Source of the DNA: Hofstenia miamia
Lineage: Eukaryota > Xenacoelomorpha > Acoela
Length of the DNA: 64,000 nucleotides
Reading direction: 5' to 3'
Assembly: GCA_004352715.1 (NCBI GenBank)
Contig: SCFE01000034.1
Span: 2,073,441 to 2,137,440, forward strand
The position numbers and the translations under genes are program-made. The notes below the pieces were generated by a model. The model was not told the origin of the DNA and searched no databases. It saw only the letters and a program-made list of their open reading frames with translations. The number at the start of each line of letters is the position of its first letter. Position 1 is the first letter of the stretch. Of the stretch, positions 11,583 to 23,169 are shown piece by piece.

Positions 11583-12157
11583 TAAATTATTTTGAAATTT
11601 CGGGCAATTTTCCCACTCCAAACCTCCAAACTCTTCACTTCTCATATCCATATTCATCTCTGGAAGGAACAATAAAATAGACCTTAATATATATTCAAAT
11701 CTTGAAGCAAAATTATCTGCTTTTTCTTAAAAATTATGTTTTCGTGCTAGACACCTGCCATTAATTGCAAGAAGTTCTAATTTTTTAAAGGAAACCCGTC
11801 ATCATTTTATCATAGTGGCCTGCTTGTTCCCCAGTCTTGAAGACCAAAATTAATGTTTGGGATTTATTTAAAAGGCAATTTTTTTCGTGCCATTTCAAAT
11901 CCAATCTAGAGAAATTATTGACTGCAATATGAAATGAGATTATATCTAAGTAGTTGGAAACAATTCTCAGCTCCTTACAAGATGTTTTGCAGAGCAAGCG
12001 TATTTGCGCAATGCGGTCTTCTTGTATTTTTTATCGACTAATCGAATCCAAATCGATGCGGATGTTAAAAATTAATCGTATCAAATCGACTGTCGATTTG
12101 CAATCATCCAAATTCGATTGAATATTACTTGTTTAAAAGAATGCTGCTAGTAACATA
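11583..12157. other. AT-rich stretch, no gene recognised
   Basis: No coding pattern. The section near 12030-12120 contains several copies of short words built on aatcga/tcgatt, but no clear repeat unit. Confidence 0.4.
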
Positions 12158-12414
12158 TGAGGCGCCCAGAGGCAAAGGGGCCAATCCGCCAAATTGACGA
12201 TATTGAGTTAGATGTGGGATACGAAATTTTAAACCTTCCCCTAGATAGTAGAAAAATTTTGTCACCATATTCGGCTTTATACATAGGTAATATAAGGTTG
12301 AAAATAAACCAAATATTCATGTTTCTGTTATAAAATAGAAATGGTAAAACTTTAAAGCTATTTTTCTCAAAACTACCGAATGGTGGATTGGCCCTTTTGC
12401 CTCTGGGCGCCTCA
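12158..12414. mobile_element. 257-bp MITE with about 34-bp terminal inverted repeats
   Basis: The left end (12158-12191, starting tgaggcgcccagaggcaaa) is repeated in inverted form at 12381-12414 with about three mismatches. Both ends are bordered by TA (12156-12157 and 12415-12416), the target duplication typical of Tc1/mariner-type elements. The interior has no transposase, so the copy needed an enzyme supplied elsewhere. The minus-strand frame that runs through it is a by-product of the inverted repeats. Confidence 0.8.
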
Positions 12415-12416
12415 TA

Positions 12417-13129
12417 TATCATTGTTTTAGAATAAAATAAATCAAACAATCATGAACAAAAACGTTAACCTTAGGCGCCCAAAATTAAATAAAGTCAAAA
12501 TGATTTTTTCGGTCAAAACGTATTTGCAAGATTCGATTAGATATGAAAAGTGTGAATTTTGCGAATATTTAGTATGGCTATAACGTCAAAAAAAGTCTAA
12601 AATATTGTTAGATCCTAATTTTATTTTTAGGTCAAAACAATATTAAAATCAACTATTTAATCCAAGGGCGTCTAAGCAGAATTATGTTATTAAATTTCTA
12701 TATTTTTGCGAAATGCGTCATTTTTCTATTGAAAGCCAAACATTATATTTTGTTATATGTAAGCAGTACTTTATAACACGTGTATTATTTTGTAGGAAAT
12801 ACGATCAGACAACCACTCAACATAAAGCTTTTCGCAGTCCTATATTTATAATTTAGTCATTTTCAGAAATAATAAAATTTGTGGGAAATTGATGCAGATT
12901 TTAAAATATACTACAATATTAATTAATACAAATAGAGTGATCTTATGTTCTTCTGTCTATTAAATAGCATTTATTTTTCATGATCTTTAATTAGTATGGC
13001 TTCAGATATTTTTGTTTTTTTTTATTTTAAAATTACTCTAAAATTGTCCGGATTGATGTTATGAATGTGCGTAAATACTTCAGATTGAAGATGTTCATTA
13101 ATATGTTCGGATTTCCGCGTTTCAAAATG
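12417..13129. other. AT-rich stretch, no gene recognised
   Basis: No coding frame or repeat boundary recognised. The right edge may belong to the Penelope-like fragment that follows on the minus strand. Confidence 0.4.
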
Positions 13130-13815
13130 TCATATAATCTCATCGATGTATGTCTTTTTACAGAAATCACAATTATATGAACATACTATTGGTGAGGCTA
13201 ATGATGGTGGAATACGATCTTTATTTTGAAACAAATCAGAGGCCTTAATTGATGCAAAAATAGTCACCATTTTCGATTTCTGTAGTAATTTATTAATTTT
13301 CATGATGTTCTTGCATAAATTGATTTTTATATGATGGATAAAAGGTAATTGCCAATATATCAATTTTAAATTGGGCTTATTCGGTGTTATCTTTAAATTA
13401 ATGTTCTTAAATTTATCATTAATTATATTTTTGATGCAATTTTGCGGATATCCATTTCCTTCAAATGTTGCGTATAATTGATCTAAACTTTTAATCATTA
13501 ATTCGTAGGTTGATGATATTCTCATTATTCTATTGCAAAGACATTTGATAATGTTAGATTTATATTCTCCATCACAAGAAGATAGAAATGGAATACATAG
13601 GCCAGCATTTGTAAGTTTCAGGTAGAGTTAAGAGGTAAAGGTCTCTTTTAAGTTTCTAATGGTGACATCCAAGAAATTCAATTTCTAATTTTCTTCTAAT
13701 TCCATTGTAAATTGTAATTAAGACAGCATATTGTTCATTTTATCTTTAAGTTGTAAGGCCTTTCTTCATTATCAAATGTTCCAAATGTATCATCAATATA
13801 ATTTGATAAAATAAA
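13130..13815 (-). mobile_element. Penelope-like element fragment (RT end plus start of GIY-YIG nuclease)
   Basis: Reading the minus strand from 13815: NYIDDTFGTFDNEE carries the RT catalytic YxDD box (YIDD at about 13795-13806). Then comes LNFLDVTI, the conserved block after it in Penelope RTs, then a stretch ending in the open 131-codon frame (13130-13525). That frame contains LPFIHHIKINLCKN, LFQNKDRIPP and CSYNCDFCKKTYIDE, matching the linker and the first strands of the Penelope GIY-YIG endonuclease (usual YIGET is YIDEI here). Frameshifts and stops occur between 13530 and 13740. The N-terminal RT and the rest of the nuclease are absent. A dead fragment; class assignment is fairly firm. 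Confidence 0.7.
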
Positions 13816-13885
13816 TAGTCACTACAAATTTTGAAGTTTATTTAGTTGCATCTAATAACATAGTTTCAAAAGGAAATTATGTATG

Positions 13886-13909
13886 TATATATATATATAT
13901 ATATATATA
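13886..13909. repeat. (TA)n microsatellite
   Basis: Short uninterrupted TA tract. Confidence 0.9.
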
Positions 13910-14016
13910 CACAGAAAAATTTCGTGAAAATATAAAAATGCAGACCAATTTAGAGCAATCGCTAAAAATGTATTGTATGCGATGTATTAAGATAGCACGC
14001 GAAATCAATTTTCGAC

Positions 14017-14062
14017 ATGAAGGTATGGTTTTTGCCTCTATTGTCTCTTTGTTTGTCAGCAG
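14017..14062 (+). CDS. Possible signal-peptide exon
   Basis: The ATG at 14017 opens MKVWFLPLLSLCLSA: a Lys followed by a hydrophobic core ending in small residues, as in secretory signal peptides. It is followed at once by a strong-looking 5' splice site (gcag|gtaatg, GT at 14063). No downstream partner exon was identified. It could be a real first exon or a chance combination. Confidence 0.2.
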
Positions 14063-14600
14063 GTAATGGATGGATCTTTATGAAACTTTTGCGAGGAGGT
14101 TTTTGTCTAAATTAGATATCAATAAGTTGTCAGACTAATCCAGATTGACGTCTGTGAGCTAGAGCAAATACAAGTATTATACATGCAGAATACAGAATGA
14201 GACTATACTCTTAACAATGATATGCTTAAAAGCAATTGAAGTACACGATTACATGTGTCTTGCAATGAGTTGTTGTTATGTTGTGATATTTATGCATTGC
14301 AATTGAACACATTCAAATCCAATGAAGTCGTTCAAGCAGACAACATGCTGTGTTTCAACAGCAAAGAATGAGGCTATGATGACTGAATTGCGACCACTAC
14401 TTAATTTTGTGAATCTATATGAGTTAACTACAAATTTGGCAATTTACTTACAAACTCCAAGTATGTTATAGGCTTGTGAACTTGGTGCATCTCAATGCAT
14501 TGCATGATTAATGGCATGTGTGGGGCTCCCAACGTAGCAAGCTGAAGCAAACTAGATGGTTCCAACCAGATCTGGTTCTGAAGCTCTCAGTAAAGAAATG
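14063..14600. other. Stretch without a recognised gene
   Basis: No coding pattern or repeat ends seen. Confidence 0.35.
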
Positions 14601-14607
14601 AGTGGGT

Positions 14608-14892
14608 TTAGGAAAAAAGATCAGAATCCGGATAGGCCCTGCCAATGCCCCTATTAGCAGCAGAAGCCTGAGAGCTTCCTAAGTGGCCTGTCAATGTTCG
14701 TATTTCGAGGTTGGGGCGACAGGTTTTAATAAGCCTTAAGTACCAACCTCGACTCTTATATGCTATGAAACAGCCCGCGGCTTCACACATCCAGCAATTA
14801 GCATCTACTTTTGTATAGGAGTTCTGTGTATGGTCATCTCTAATATGACGATTCAGCGCTTTCTGGGCTGAAAACATAATGACATGAACCAT
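14608..14892 (-). pseudogene. Degenerate C2H2-like zinc-finger fragment
   Basis: A 94-codon minus-strand frame in which FSAQKALNRHIRDDH has the F-x5-L-x2-H-x4-H spacing of the second half of a C2H2 finger. The two Cys expected just before it are missing. A second CxxC (CWMCEAAGC) follows without its histidines. Such fingers occur both in host regulators and in the gag-like region of some LINEs. Flanking sequence gives no exon structure, so a decayed retroelement piece is as likely as a host exon. Confidence 0.3.
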
Positions 14893-16239
14893 TTCTTAAG
14901 AACTATTAACACTAATTGAAAATTGATTCACTTATTCAAGTGATTTCTTGTACTTGAATTATTTATATATTTGGTCTGCTATGTTTTTTGTTCAATAATC
15001 TACGTGGAAAATTATTTGTGAATAAGAATACTTGTTAAAATATTTTTGTTGGGAATCATTTTTTTAATGACCAGTAGCACAATTTTTCTTCAATGAAAAC
15101 TTTTATCGTTCTTTGTTAAATTTAAAATCCATCTTTACTTTTATCTCAAAGTATTAGTGTCATTTTATATATAAAATGACCAATACTCTTAACTTAGTCA
15201 CCTGTGGATAATGTGGACATTCAAACTTCCCTAGCCAGCATTCAAAATTTACACATAACACATTAAATATTTTTTTAGAATTGGTGAAGAAACCCAGAGC
15301 ACTTTATCTTACAGCTATACATTTGGGTAACTGTTTTCACTGTAAGATTTTAAAAATCAACCCAAAATATTGTATTGAACATTTCAAAAATATCTTAGCA
15401 TTTTGCATTGTAAATAAATCTGTGGAGTACACTAAAATTCATTGCAGTAAATTGAGTTCGCAGCTAGAAACTTAGTTCTTACTTGACAATGAAAAAATGT
15501 AAGCTTTTGCATTAGCCAGATATTTCATGCAAACCCTTACCTAGACTTTAAACTTCCGAATAAAAATTGGATAGAGCAAAAACAGGTTCAAGTCTACAAA
15601 ACTGATGATTTCCATGCAACAGATAACCTGGGAGCAGAGCAAGCTGTCCTGGAATGATAGTATGTCCGACCTGCTACTACACCGGACATAGCAACTGCAA
15701 TGGATGTGAGTCCAATCCAGAATGGTTTGAAAAGTTGCAAAGGATCTTCCAAAATATTCATAACAAGGTCAATCTTTTGAGTGAAGTAGTTACAAATGTG
15801 GAACCAACAAAACTGAAGATGAGCCAAAAAACCTTGTAATAAACGAAATGAAGGGCATTATAGAAACGCCAAAAACCATAAACATCAAACCTCCCTTTAG
15901 AACAAAGCCTAAGCTCTGATCAAACCGGAAACTCCTTCCCTAGCATTCAAACAGGTCATATATTGTCCTTAACCCAAAATATTTACCTTGAATCTAATAG
16001 CATAGAAAGTTCACTGCTAATTTCATGGGGCAATTCAGAAATGCGAGCAAATCCATTTTTAGGCCCAACAAAAAGTAAACATCAAACACTTTAAGGTCCT
16101 TCAACCTTAACTAAGGAAAACAATGATAGTAGTACAGGTTCTACATATCAATCACAGCATTTATGCTTCCTCTCTCTCCATCCAAAATAAAGCATCTTCT
16201 GTTAAAATTATTAATTTTAATGTCTTTGTATCTAACAGC

Positions 16240-16820
16240 CTAACTACATTTTCCTACAAGAAACTAAAATTGAAGATTACTCGTTCAATGTCCAAAACTA
16301 CCTCAAAATCAGAGGCTTCATGTGGGTTTACGCCACAAAGTCTACCTCTTTCAAAGGAGGATTCCTTGCCTTAAGTAGTCCGAATAGTCCGAAAATCCAT
16401 CTGGATTCTGCATGTGAAACAGTTCAGATCTTTACGATCAAAAAATCTAACACTGTGATTGCAAATTATTGTCTTGATAAAAAATCTTATAAATGCACAA
16501 TAATTTTTACATCTAAGGCAATACATAGACTACGAGCACAATCTGTATTCTGTCTAGGTGACTCTAATTGCTACTGTAAAAAATCTGATGTTAGAGGAAG
16601 TAGAATCCAGACTAACCTATCTGCTACTCGATATAGCCAATTTAGCGAACACCTATTCAATAAATACAATCTTGACACTGCTGAGTTGAGCGGAAATCTG
16701 GATCATACCTACAATGACACATTGGGCAACTATTCCTCAAGAATTGATCACTGCTTTTACTCCTTCAAACTGATACCAATGCAGCCAAAAACCATTAATC
16801 TCAAACTTTCTGACCATTAG
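16240..16820 (+). pseudogene. APE-type endonuclease domain of the L1/Tx1-like relic
   Basis: In intact LINEs this domain nicks target DNA to prime reverse transcription. Readable landmarks in order: LQETK (catalytic Glu), FKGGFLALSS (the S-x-GG-x-A loop), VFCLGDSNCY (normally GDFN, holding catalytic Asp and Asn), SRIDHCFYSF and the terminal LSDH (catalytic Asp-His). The right half is one open frame from 16320 to 16820; the left half is in the same frame but with stops further upstream. The order and spacing fit the family well. Confidence 0.7.
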
Positions 16821-17530
16821 CCATTACTAACATGAAAGGCAATATGTTCCAGGAATCTGAAGGATGAAGACATCTTCAATATATAACCATGATAGAGCAA
16901 TGCATGACCTCACTATAGATCGTTTACAAGATGCTAAAATTGAAAACATCCAAAGCAAGTAGACTCTGATGAAAGTTAAAGCGAAAGTATTCATTTCTAA
17001 ACTCTAAACAAATATAAGCAACCAATACTGCTATAAAATATCAAATTTAAGGAAACAACTGGAACAACTAAATCCATCCATGTTAGAGCATAACGAAATG
17101 AAAGAAGCTATTGAGAACCATATAAACAACATCTTATTTGGAAAATAAAAAATGGAATTATAATCGTTAATAATAAAGAATACGAGAAAGGTGAAGGAAG
17201 GCCAAAAGAAATTAAAAACTACATCAACAGCTTATTGAGGATGCCCTAAATGACAAACGTCTGACTAGGAAATGACACTTTATCAGAAAATCCAGAGAAT
17301 ATTATAAACCCATTTATTAACTTCTGCCAGGACTTGTACAATGAGAAACCTATAAAATTTAAATTGTAAACTTGATTATTTTATAATATCTGAAAATGAA
17401 AGAAGATCTTTATCTCAGCAGCTTAGTGATAAAGAAATACTTCAATCTATCTCATGGACTAAAAATTGTCCTAGACTTGATGGTTTTAACTCTAAGTATT
17501 ATCAAACTTTCTAATTTTTATTGCTACCTC

Positions 17531-17558
17531 ATATATATATATATATATATAATATATA
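17531..17558. repeat. (TA)n microsatellite within the LINE relic
   Basis: Uninterrupted TA tract that separates the N-terminal RT block from the palm block. Confidence 0.9.
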
Positions 17559-18720
17559 TGCATAGAATCTATTATAATTTTTAAATCAATTACCAGCAGC
17601 ATAACCAATGCAGTAATTAAGCTCATTCACAAGAAGTCAAAAGATCTAACCTAAAATCATGGCGTCTTTCCCCTTATTAATTATGGATTATAATATTTAA
17701 TGGTCGATTAAGCCCAATTGCTGAAAAATATATAGCTAAGTACAAATCACACGGACTTAATCAAAAACCGAAAAAGTTCTTTAAATATATCTACCATACA
17801 ATTTATTATTGACATATGCAAACAAAACCATTTCGAAATGGAAACACTAAACATAGACTTCCACAAAGCATATGATTCTATCAACCATTTGTATCTATTT
17901 GAAATTTTAGTGAAAATGGGCCTACTTGTATATATTTTAAGTAGTATCAAAACTTTTTATAATAATAAATCCTTTACACTCATTAATAGATTTTCTCACC
18001 AGTGGTATTAATGAAACAGGGTGTCAGGCAATGATGTCCGATGTCCGGTGCACTGCTTAATTTTGCAATTGAACTTCTGGGTGCATGTAGAATTCATAAT
18101 TTCAGGTCTTTGAAAAATGCTTGGAGAACTCAACGAATTTGGTAAGGCGAGCGGCTTAAACATATAGACAATTTATACAGGTAGAGGTATGTACAATAGA
18201 GGAGAAAATTGGAGAAGTGATTGTATTCTCAAGAATAATGAAATTATGCTTGGTATTAAACTGAATATAAACGGTGATAATTATTTTGAGGTAGCTGAGT
18301 TTATTCGTATAAAACAAAATACCACTAAATTTTTTAACAAACAGAAAAATGTCATACTTAGAGTAAAGCAAGAGCTGTTAATATATTAATGCTGACAAAG
18401 CTTTTATACCATTTAACATATCCGCCGATCAGCACTACCAACGCAATACAAAGTAAAATAAATGGTCTCATGTGAAAAAATAAAGATCACCGAAGGCCAT
18501 CAAAATTTCTTTACTGATGTTATAAGAACGAAGGTGTGCAGTTAGGCAATATTTACTATATGCAATTAGCATATAAAATATATCTAATGTTTAGGGTTCT
18601 TAGTAATGATAACCACCCTATCTACCATCTATATAATAATATTATTAGGCTGCACACAAGCCTACTTTGTAACCTGCCACTTCCAAAGACATTGATATTA
18701 GTTTTACTCATTTATATATG

Positions 18721-19769
18721 AATCCAAAAGGCCTTGCAAAATTTCTCATCCGTAAGCAAAACAAATACCTATTCTTTCACTATAAAGCTAAGGGCAAATA
18801 CCTAGCAGAGTTAGTTTTCTCTAATGACAAATTGACATCAACTATCATACACAAAGCAGCCAACTTTTCGGATACAAATCCATAAGAAATTGTCAAGCTC
18901 CTGAATAAGGCGCGGAAATCCTAAGTGAATCGTATAATTAAATACAACCAATGAAAATCCAAAACATCGTATTTTAACTGCACCTCAAGAACACCATCGA
19001 AACGGGCAAATTTCAATAACTTTGAAGATTATTGCAAATTCCCAATTTGAATGCTACTGTAGAATATTTCATCAATTCAATAGCAATGCAAAATGATCGC
19101 TATTTTAATCATAATTTTGATTTTAATTCTGTAATTGGCCCTTGCCAAATAATTTACATATTAAATGTAAATAATTTTTTTTTAACCTGACCCCTTTTTA
19201 AACTTATTTTCTTTATTCGCTTTTTTAACGTAAGTATTAATGTGCACATTCTCATTTCGCTTAGCTCAGTGTGTTTCCAAGTGCGTCCGTTCTTTTATTT
19301 TTCCTTTCACTTTCTGTCTGACTATGGTAAGATTCATGTTAAACCTTTTGTCTGTTAATGCTCTGCTATTCCTTGTTATTTAAATATTGTGTAAATAATG
19401 TCAATATTTTTCTTTGTCAGTTTGAGGCATGCAGTATATTTTAATACTATGATTACAAGAACTGCTTGTAAGTACTGATATGTAAATATGTAAGTACTGA
19501 TGTAAATAACTTAAGCTAAAAAACCTATTCCTTTATACATAAAAAACAGATTGAAAATGTAACAGTTTCAATTTCGCTTAAATATAGTATACTTTGTTAC
19601 CCATAAGTTATCCTTTGTAACAAACTATGTCAATTTTGTAATGTTAAAATTTTCTGCTAAATTATGCTTTCATTTATTAACCAATCACTGCAAATTACAG
19701 TTAAATGTGCGAATAAGAAGCCAGCCTATCAGATCTGTTTCATAAAATTTTGGAAGAGGAAGATTCAAA
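18721..19769. other. Region upstream of the LDLa-repeat gene, no gene recognised
   Basis: The first few hundred bases may be LINE 3' sequence. From about 19150 the DNA is T-rich with no repeat ends. A 5' untranslated exon and promoter of the gene starting at 19770 would be expected here, but no motif can be assigned. Confidence 0.35.
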
Positions 19770-21969
19770 ATGAGAATTGAAAACATTTGGTTTTGTGCTC
19801 TTTTCTTAAGACTTGCAATTAGCTGCAAGTCAAATGAATATAGATGCAGTAATTCACGATGTATATCATTGTTGAAAGTAAATGACGGTGTCATTGATTG
19901 TTCCGCCAATTTTGAAGATGAGAATGGTTCTTATTTCTGTAAGAATGGCAAATTAAAATGTCAGAAATTTCCAAACATTTGCATCTCATTATGGAAGGTA
20001 TGCAATGGAATAAATGACTGCTCAAATGGAGAGGATGAGGATTTCTGCAATGACTGTCCAAGTTTTAACTGCATCAACAATAGATGCACAAATTCTAATG
20101 GATTGTGTAAGACAGCAAAAGATTGCATTCTCCCATGTACTTGTCCAATGGGACACATAGTTTGTAATGGGGAGGATTACAGTGAATATAATGGATCATA
20201 CAAGCAAAATTGTGTGCTTGTTAAAGAATGTAATCATACATGTGCACAGAGGCGCACCCAGAGGGGGGGAACTGGGGGAACGTTCCCCCCCTCAACAGAG
20301 CACAGATGCTTCCATTCCTCATGAAATGTATGCTGATATGATAACATAGTACATATATATTAAGCATTGCTTCAAATGTATCTGCAGAGGTAAGCAATAA
20401 TTAATTTATATTGCAATTATTACAATAATTAGAAATCGATTAATCTATTGAATACTTTAGAAGAAAAAAAATTACCAATAATTTGCAATTATTTAGGTTC
20501 ACTAAGAACGTTTTCACAAGCATTAATGGATGAAAATCTTGGTGAAACATAATAAAGTCCCAATTCGAAAATCATTATTGTCTTGCCTAGTAAAATTTAT
20601 ACAGTATTGGCTATTGCATGTGTACAGCACAGTTTGATGATCAAAATATACATTATGCTTCCACTACCCAATTCACTTTTTTATTTATTGAAGGCATAAG
20701 ATTAACCCTATTTCGCACCATTGCTATATTTCTGTCACACACACTTCATATTGTGATGTCAAACCTAGANTACATAAGGTATCTATGCAGAACCAAATTT
20801 GCTTTTAGTGATTACGATTTCTGGCAACATTTAACTTAGATTTTTCTTAGTGCTAACAGAAGTATGAAGCACTCGTAATTTTGTTTGTAATCTCACAACG
20901 ATGTTTTTTCTTTAAAAAAAGTTTTTATGTGTTATGCTTGGTTTTTATGCTATGATTTCTTATCTATTATTTTCATTCCAATTATTGCCAAAAGCGAAAC
21001 TAGCAATGAGAAATATAGCAATTTTGAATGAAATTTTCTATTAAATTATATTTTGCAAAATGTGAAAATAATTTGGACACGGTTTCTGTATTTTTTACCT
21101 GTAGTGAAATATGGTGAATTACATAGCAATGCTAAAAAAAACAATAGAGAAATAATGTATTAAATTCAAATTATGGCAAGTTACAAAATGTAACTAAAGG
21201 TATTTTGTGGACGAACAGTATTAATACGGCATGATCCTCAGTCCTGTACTCTCTTCTGCTAACAAGAGTTGAAGTCGGAGGCGCGGTGGGCTGGGGCTCG
21301 ACTGAGCTATTGGAAAAAAGGGGCTGAAATTGAAAAAAATAAACTATTGCACAACAGTTGTAGTGAATATTATACAATTTCTTAAACAACGTTTTGAAAT
21401 TGTACATCAGTATTATCTATTCTTGAAAAATTCAATCTAGAATTTTCAACTTCGGTGAGCATGGCTCAAGCCTGCAAAAGTTTTTGGTTGGAATAACTAA
21501 GAAATAAGAAAGTAGGAATTTTTTAAAGATCATCCTACCACAAAAATGGAAATTTTTCCTATTGAGATTAGGATCAGTTAACAGCACAACAGTCTGTGTT
21601 CGAAATCATCTTACCTACTGAACCACGGAGCAGATATGTGTGTTAGCCAATCTTAGCAATTGTTCAATAGCTGTAGGGAAAAATAATTCAGTTTTAGTAA
21701 TTTTTAACAAACATTCATAGTATGCTGGTTACGTTTGCTATGTTGAAATTTAATTATAAAAATGACATTTAAAAGTAGATATATGAAATAGTAAACCCTA
21801 AATTGAATAGTTGAATTTCGTTAATATCAACCTCTCTGTTTTGGGTAGCATGTCAAAAAGTGTATAATATTTAATTTCCCTGAAAATGCTTTTCCATTGT
21901 TGTAGTGCAAATCTTCAGAATAATGAATTTATAAACTATTTTGCATGTAAGAATATCTTTGAAAATATG

Positions 21970-22005
<36 letters not shown>

Positions 22006-22239
22006 CTAAAGAATNACTATTTAATTTCCCTGACAATGCTTTTTCCATTGTTGTAGTCAAAATCTTCAGAATAATGAATTTATAAACTACTTTGCATGTA
22101 AGAATATCTATGAAAATATGCCAATATATATATATATATATATACATGTATATATATATATAATCTAAAGAATAGTTCCCCCCCTCAAAAAAAAAGCTGG
22201 GTGCGCCCCTGCATGTGCACAACCACAGCTAACCTGCGT
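19770..22239 (+). CDS. LDL-receptor class A repeat exon with signal peptide, split by a transposon
   Basis: The ATG at 19770 opens MRIENIWFCALFLRLAISC, a credible signal peptide. Cys-rich LDLa repeats follow: small calcium-binding extracellular modules with six Cys. A well-formed one reads CNGINDCSNGEDEDFC at its acidic end. The coding segment stops at 20246, where a hAT-type element (20247-22211) is inserted with the 8-bp target duplication catgtgca. Coding resumes at 22220 and runs to a consensus donor (gcgt|gtaagt, GT at 22240). Without the element and one duplication copy, the frame continues uninterrupted and ends in a phase that matches the next exon exactly. As assembled, translation would run into the element and stop by 20324. 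The order suggests that this is the ectodomain of the receptor encoded downstream (inference). Confidence 0.75.
20247..22211. mobile_element. Non-autonomous hAT-type transposon, copy 1 (inside LDLa exon)
   Basis: A 1,965-bp element whose ends are inverted repeats, cagaggcgcacccag at the left and ctgggtgcgcccctg at the right (one mismatch). It is flanked by the 8-bp duplication catgtgca at 20239-20246 and 22212-22219. An 8-bp duplication with CAGRGGCG-type ends is the hAT superfamily signature. No transposase is encoded. A poly-G run followed by gttcccccc lies just inside each end. Near-identical sequence occurs at 31036-33553. A single N at 20770 replaces about 30 bases present in copy 2, and another at 22015 joins two similar 150-bp segments. 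Confidence 0.9.
21866..22178. repeat. Duplicated 150-bp segment around a one-base gap
   Basis: The segment from tttaatttccctgaaaatgc through a (TA)n tract to ataatctaaagaat is present twice, at about 21868-22014 and about 22019-22178, with a few differences, joined by an N at 22015. Copy 2 of the element has one such segment. Two alleles joined by the assembler would explain this. Confidence 0.7.
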
Positions 22240-22356
22240 GTAAGTAGTTGTATTTGATAGTTAGAAAGTAATTATTACTTTTAATGAAAAATTGTGGCAA
22301 TTATGTAATTTTTGGGCCAAGATTATAATTATAATTTTAATAAAATTTCTATTTAG
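22240..22356 (+). other. Intron of the LDLa-repeat gene
   Basis: A 117-bp interval starting gtaagtag and ending tttctatttag, both good splice consensus. The phase agrees on the two sides: two bases of a codon before it and one after. Confidence 0.75.
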
Positions 22357-22651
22357 ACATTCTAGGAAATGCTTTCAAAAAGTGGATCGTTGTAATAACA
22401 TCAACAATTGTGAGGCAGACGTTATCTTTGATCAAACTGATGAAAATTACTGTTGCCACTCTGCAAAAATCAACATGAAATGCTATGAGGAACGTACAGG
22501 AAATTGTACAATTTCAACCGAACAAATGTGCAATGATTTCATAGATTGTACTCTTGGATATGATGAAATCTTCGAGACGGGTTGTCCTAGGAATCCACCC
22601 CGTTGCAATATTCTTTTGACCTTCAATCATGAAGCCCAAGCTTACTCTGAG
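22357..22651 (+). CDS. Second LDLa-repeat exon
   Basis: Starts after tttctatttag and completes the LDLa repeat whose first Cys lie in the previous exon: CFQKVDRCNNINNC is followed by DQTDENYC, the acidic calcium site. Another repeat follows (CNDFIDCTLGYDEIFETGC), then a short segment up to a candidate donor (gag|gtacca, GT at 22652). That makes about five repeats in the two exons. The donor is weaker than the previous one, and the next exon is not certain. The next coding sequence recognised on this strand is the receptor exon at 27362. Confidence 0.7.
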
Positions 22652-23169
22652 GTACCATTAATGTCTACTATATATATATTTATGTACCATTCATTGAAAG
22701 TCTTCAGAAAGGCTTCTGAAATATGTTTAAGAATATCAATTATCTTCACGACAAAAATATAACTAAAGTGTTTAACTTTTATGCTATTATTCAAAGTTAA
22801 AGGTCATTTTTGTCAACTGCTATTGTGCATATTTGTACGCTTAGGATTATGTTTTTGTCAATTTTCTCCAATGTCCATGATGAAATTTGGATCACTCTCG
22901 TGGAAACACATTACCGCTCTGAAATATTCTAGCCAGTAAAATATGACGATGACTTTCACAGCGCTCTTGTGAAACACAGATTTTGTTGCTACAGTAACAG
23001 GGTAGGATTAGGGTAATGTTAGCGCACTCGTAAAATTGAGCTATAAAACCTTCGTTTTCAAAATGACAATTGACTACATACATGAGCGGTTGCATTGCAT
23101 TCTAAAAACACACAATAATAGGAATTTTCATATTTATTCAGAAATTTATATTTTGAATTAAGTAAGAAA
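22652..23169. other. Intronic or intergenic stretch, nothing recognised
   Basis: No LDLa or other domain is readable. If the receptor is one gene, this belongs to a 4.7-kb intron or holds small exons I cannot see. Confidence 0.35.

Larger units (their letters stand above)
15280..18720 (+). mobile_element. L1/Tx1-like non-LTR retrotransposon relic
   Basis: A heavily mutated LINE in several frames. An ORF1-like piece with a Cys/His cluster (CPTCYYTGHSNCNGC) lies at 15654-15836. The APE endonuclease begins near 16240 with IFLQETKIED (catalytic Glu in QET) and runs to SRIDHCF and LSDH near 16815. A linker (PENIINPFINFCQDLYNE, about 17295-17350) is followed by a block like the KaPGpDGf..eFYk motif (CPRLDGFNSKYYQTF, near 17470-17515), then the RT block DFHKAYDSINHLYLFEILV (about 17840-17910). 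The DD box is not readable. Stops and frameshifts are spread throughout, so this is an old dead copy. Confidence 0.7.

Noticed and set aside
12147-12449. 100-codon minus-strand frame
   Set aside because: It is the MITE read through its inverted repeats.
20239-22230. hAT copy 1 acting as a precise intron
   Set aside because: GT is available in the target duplication, but no AG lies at the matching right edge. Splicing to ccacag at 22229 would delete coding bases and alter the LDLa repeat.
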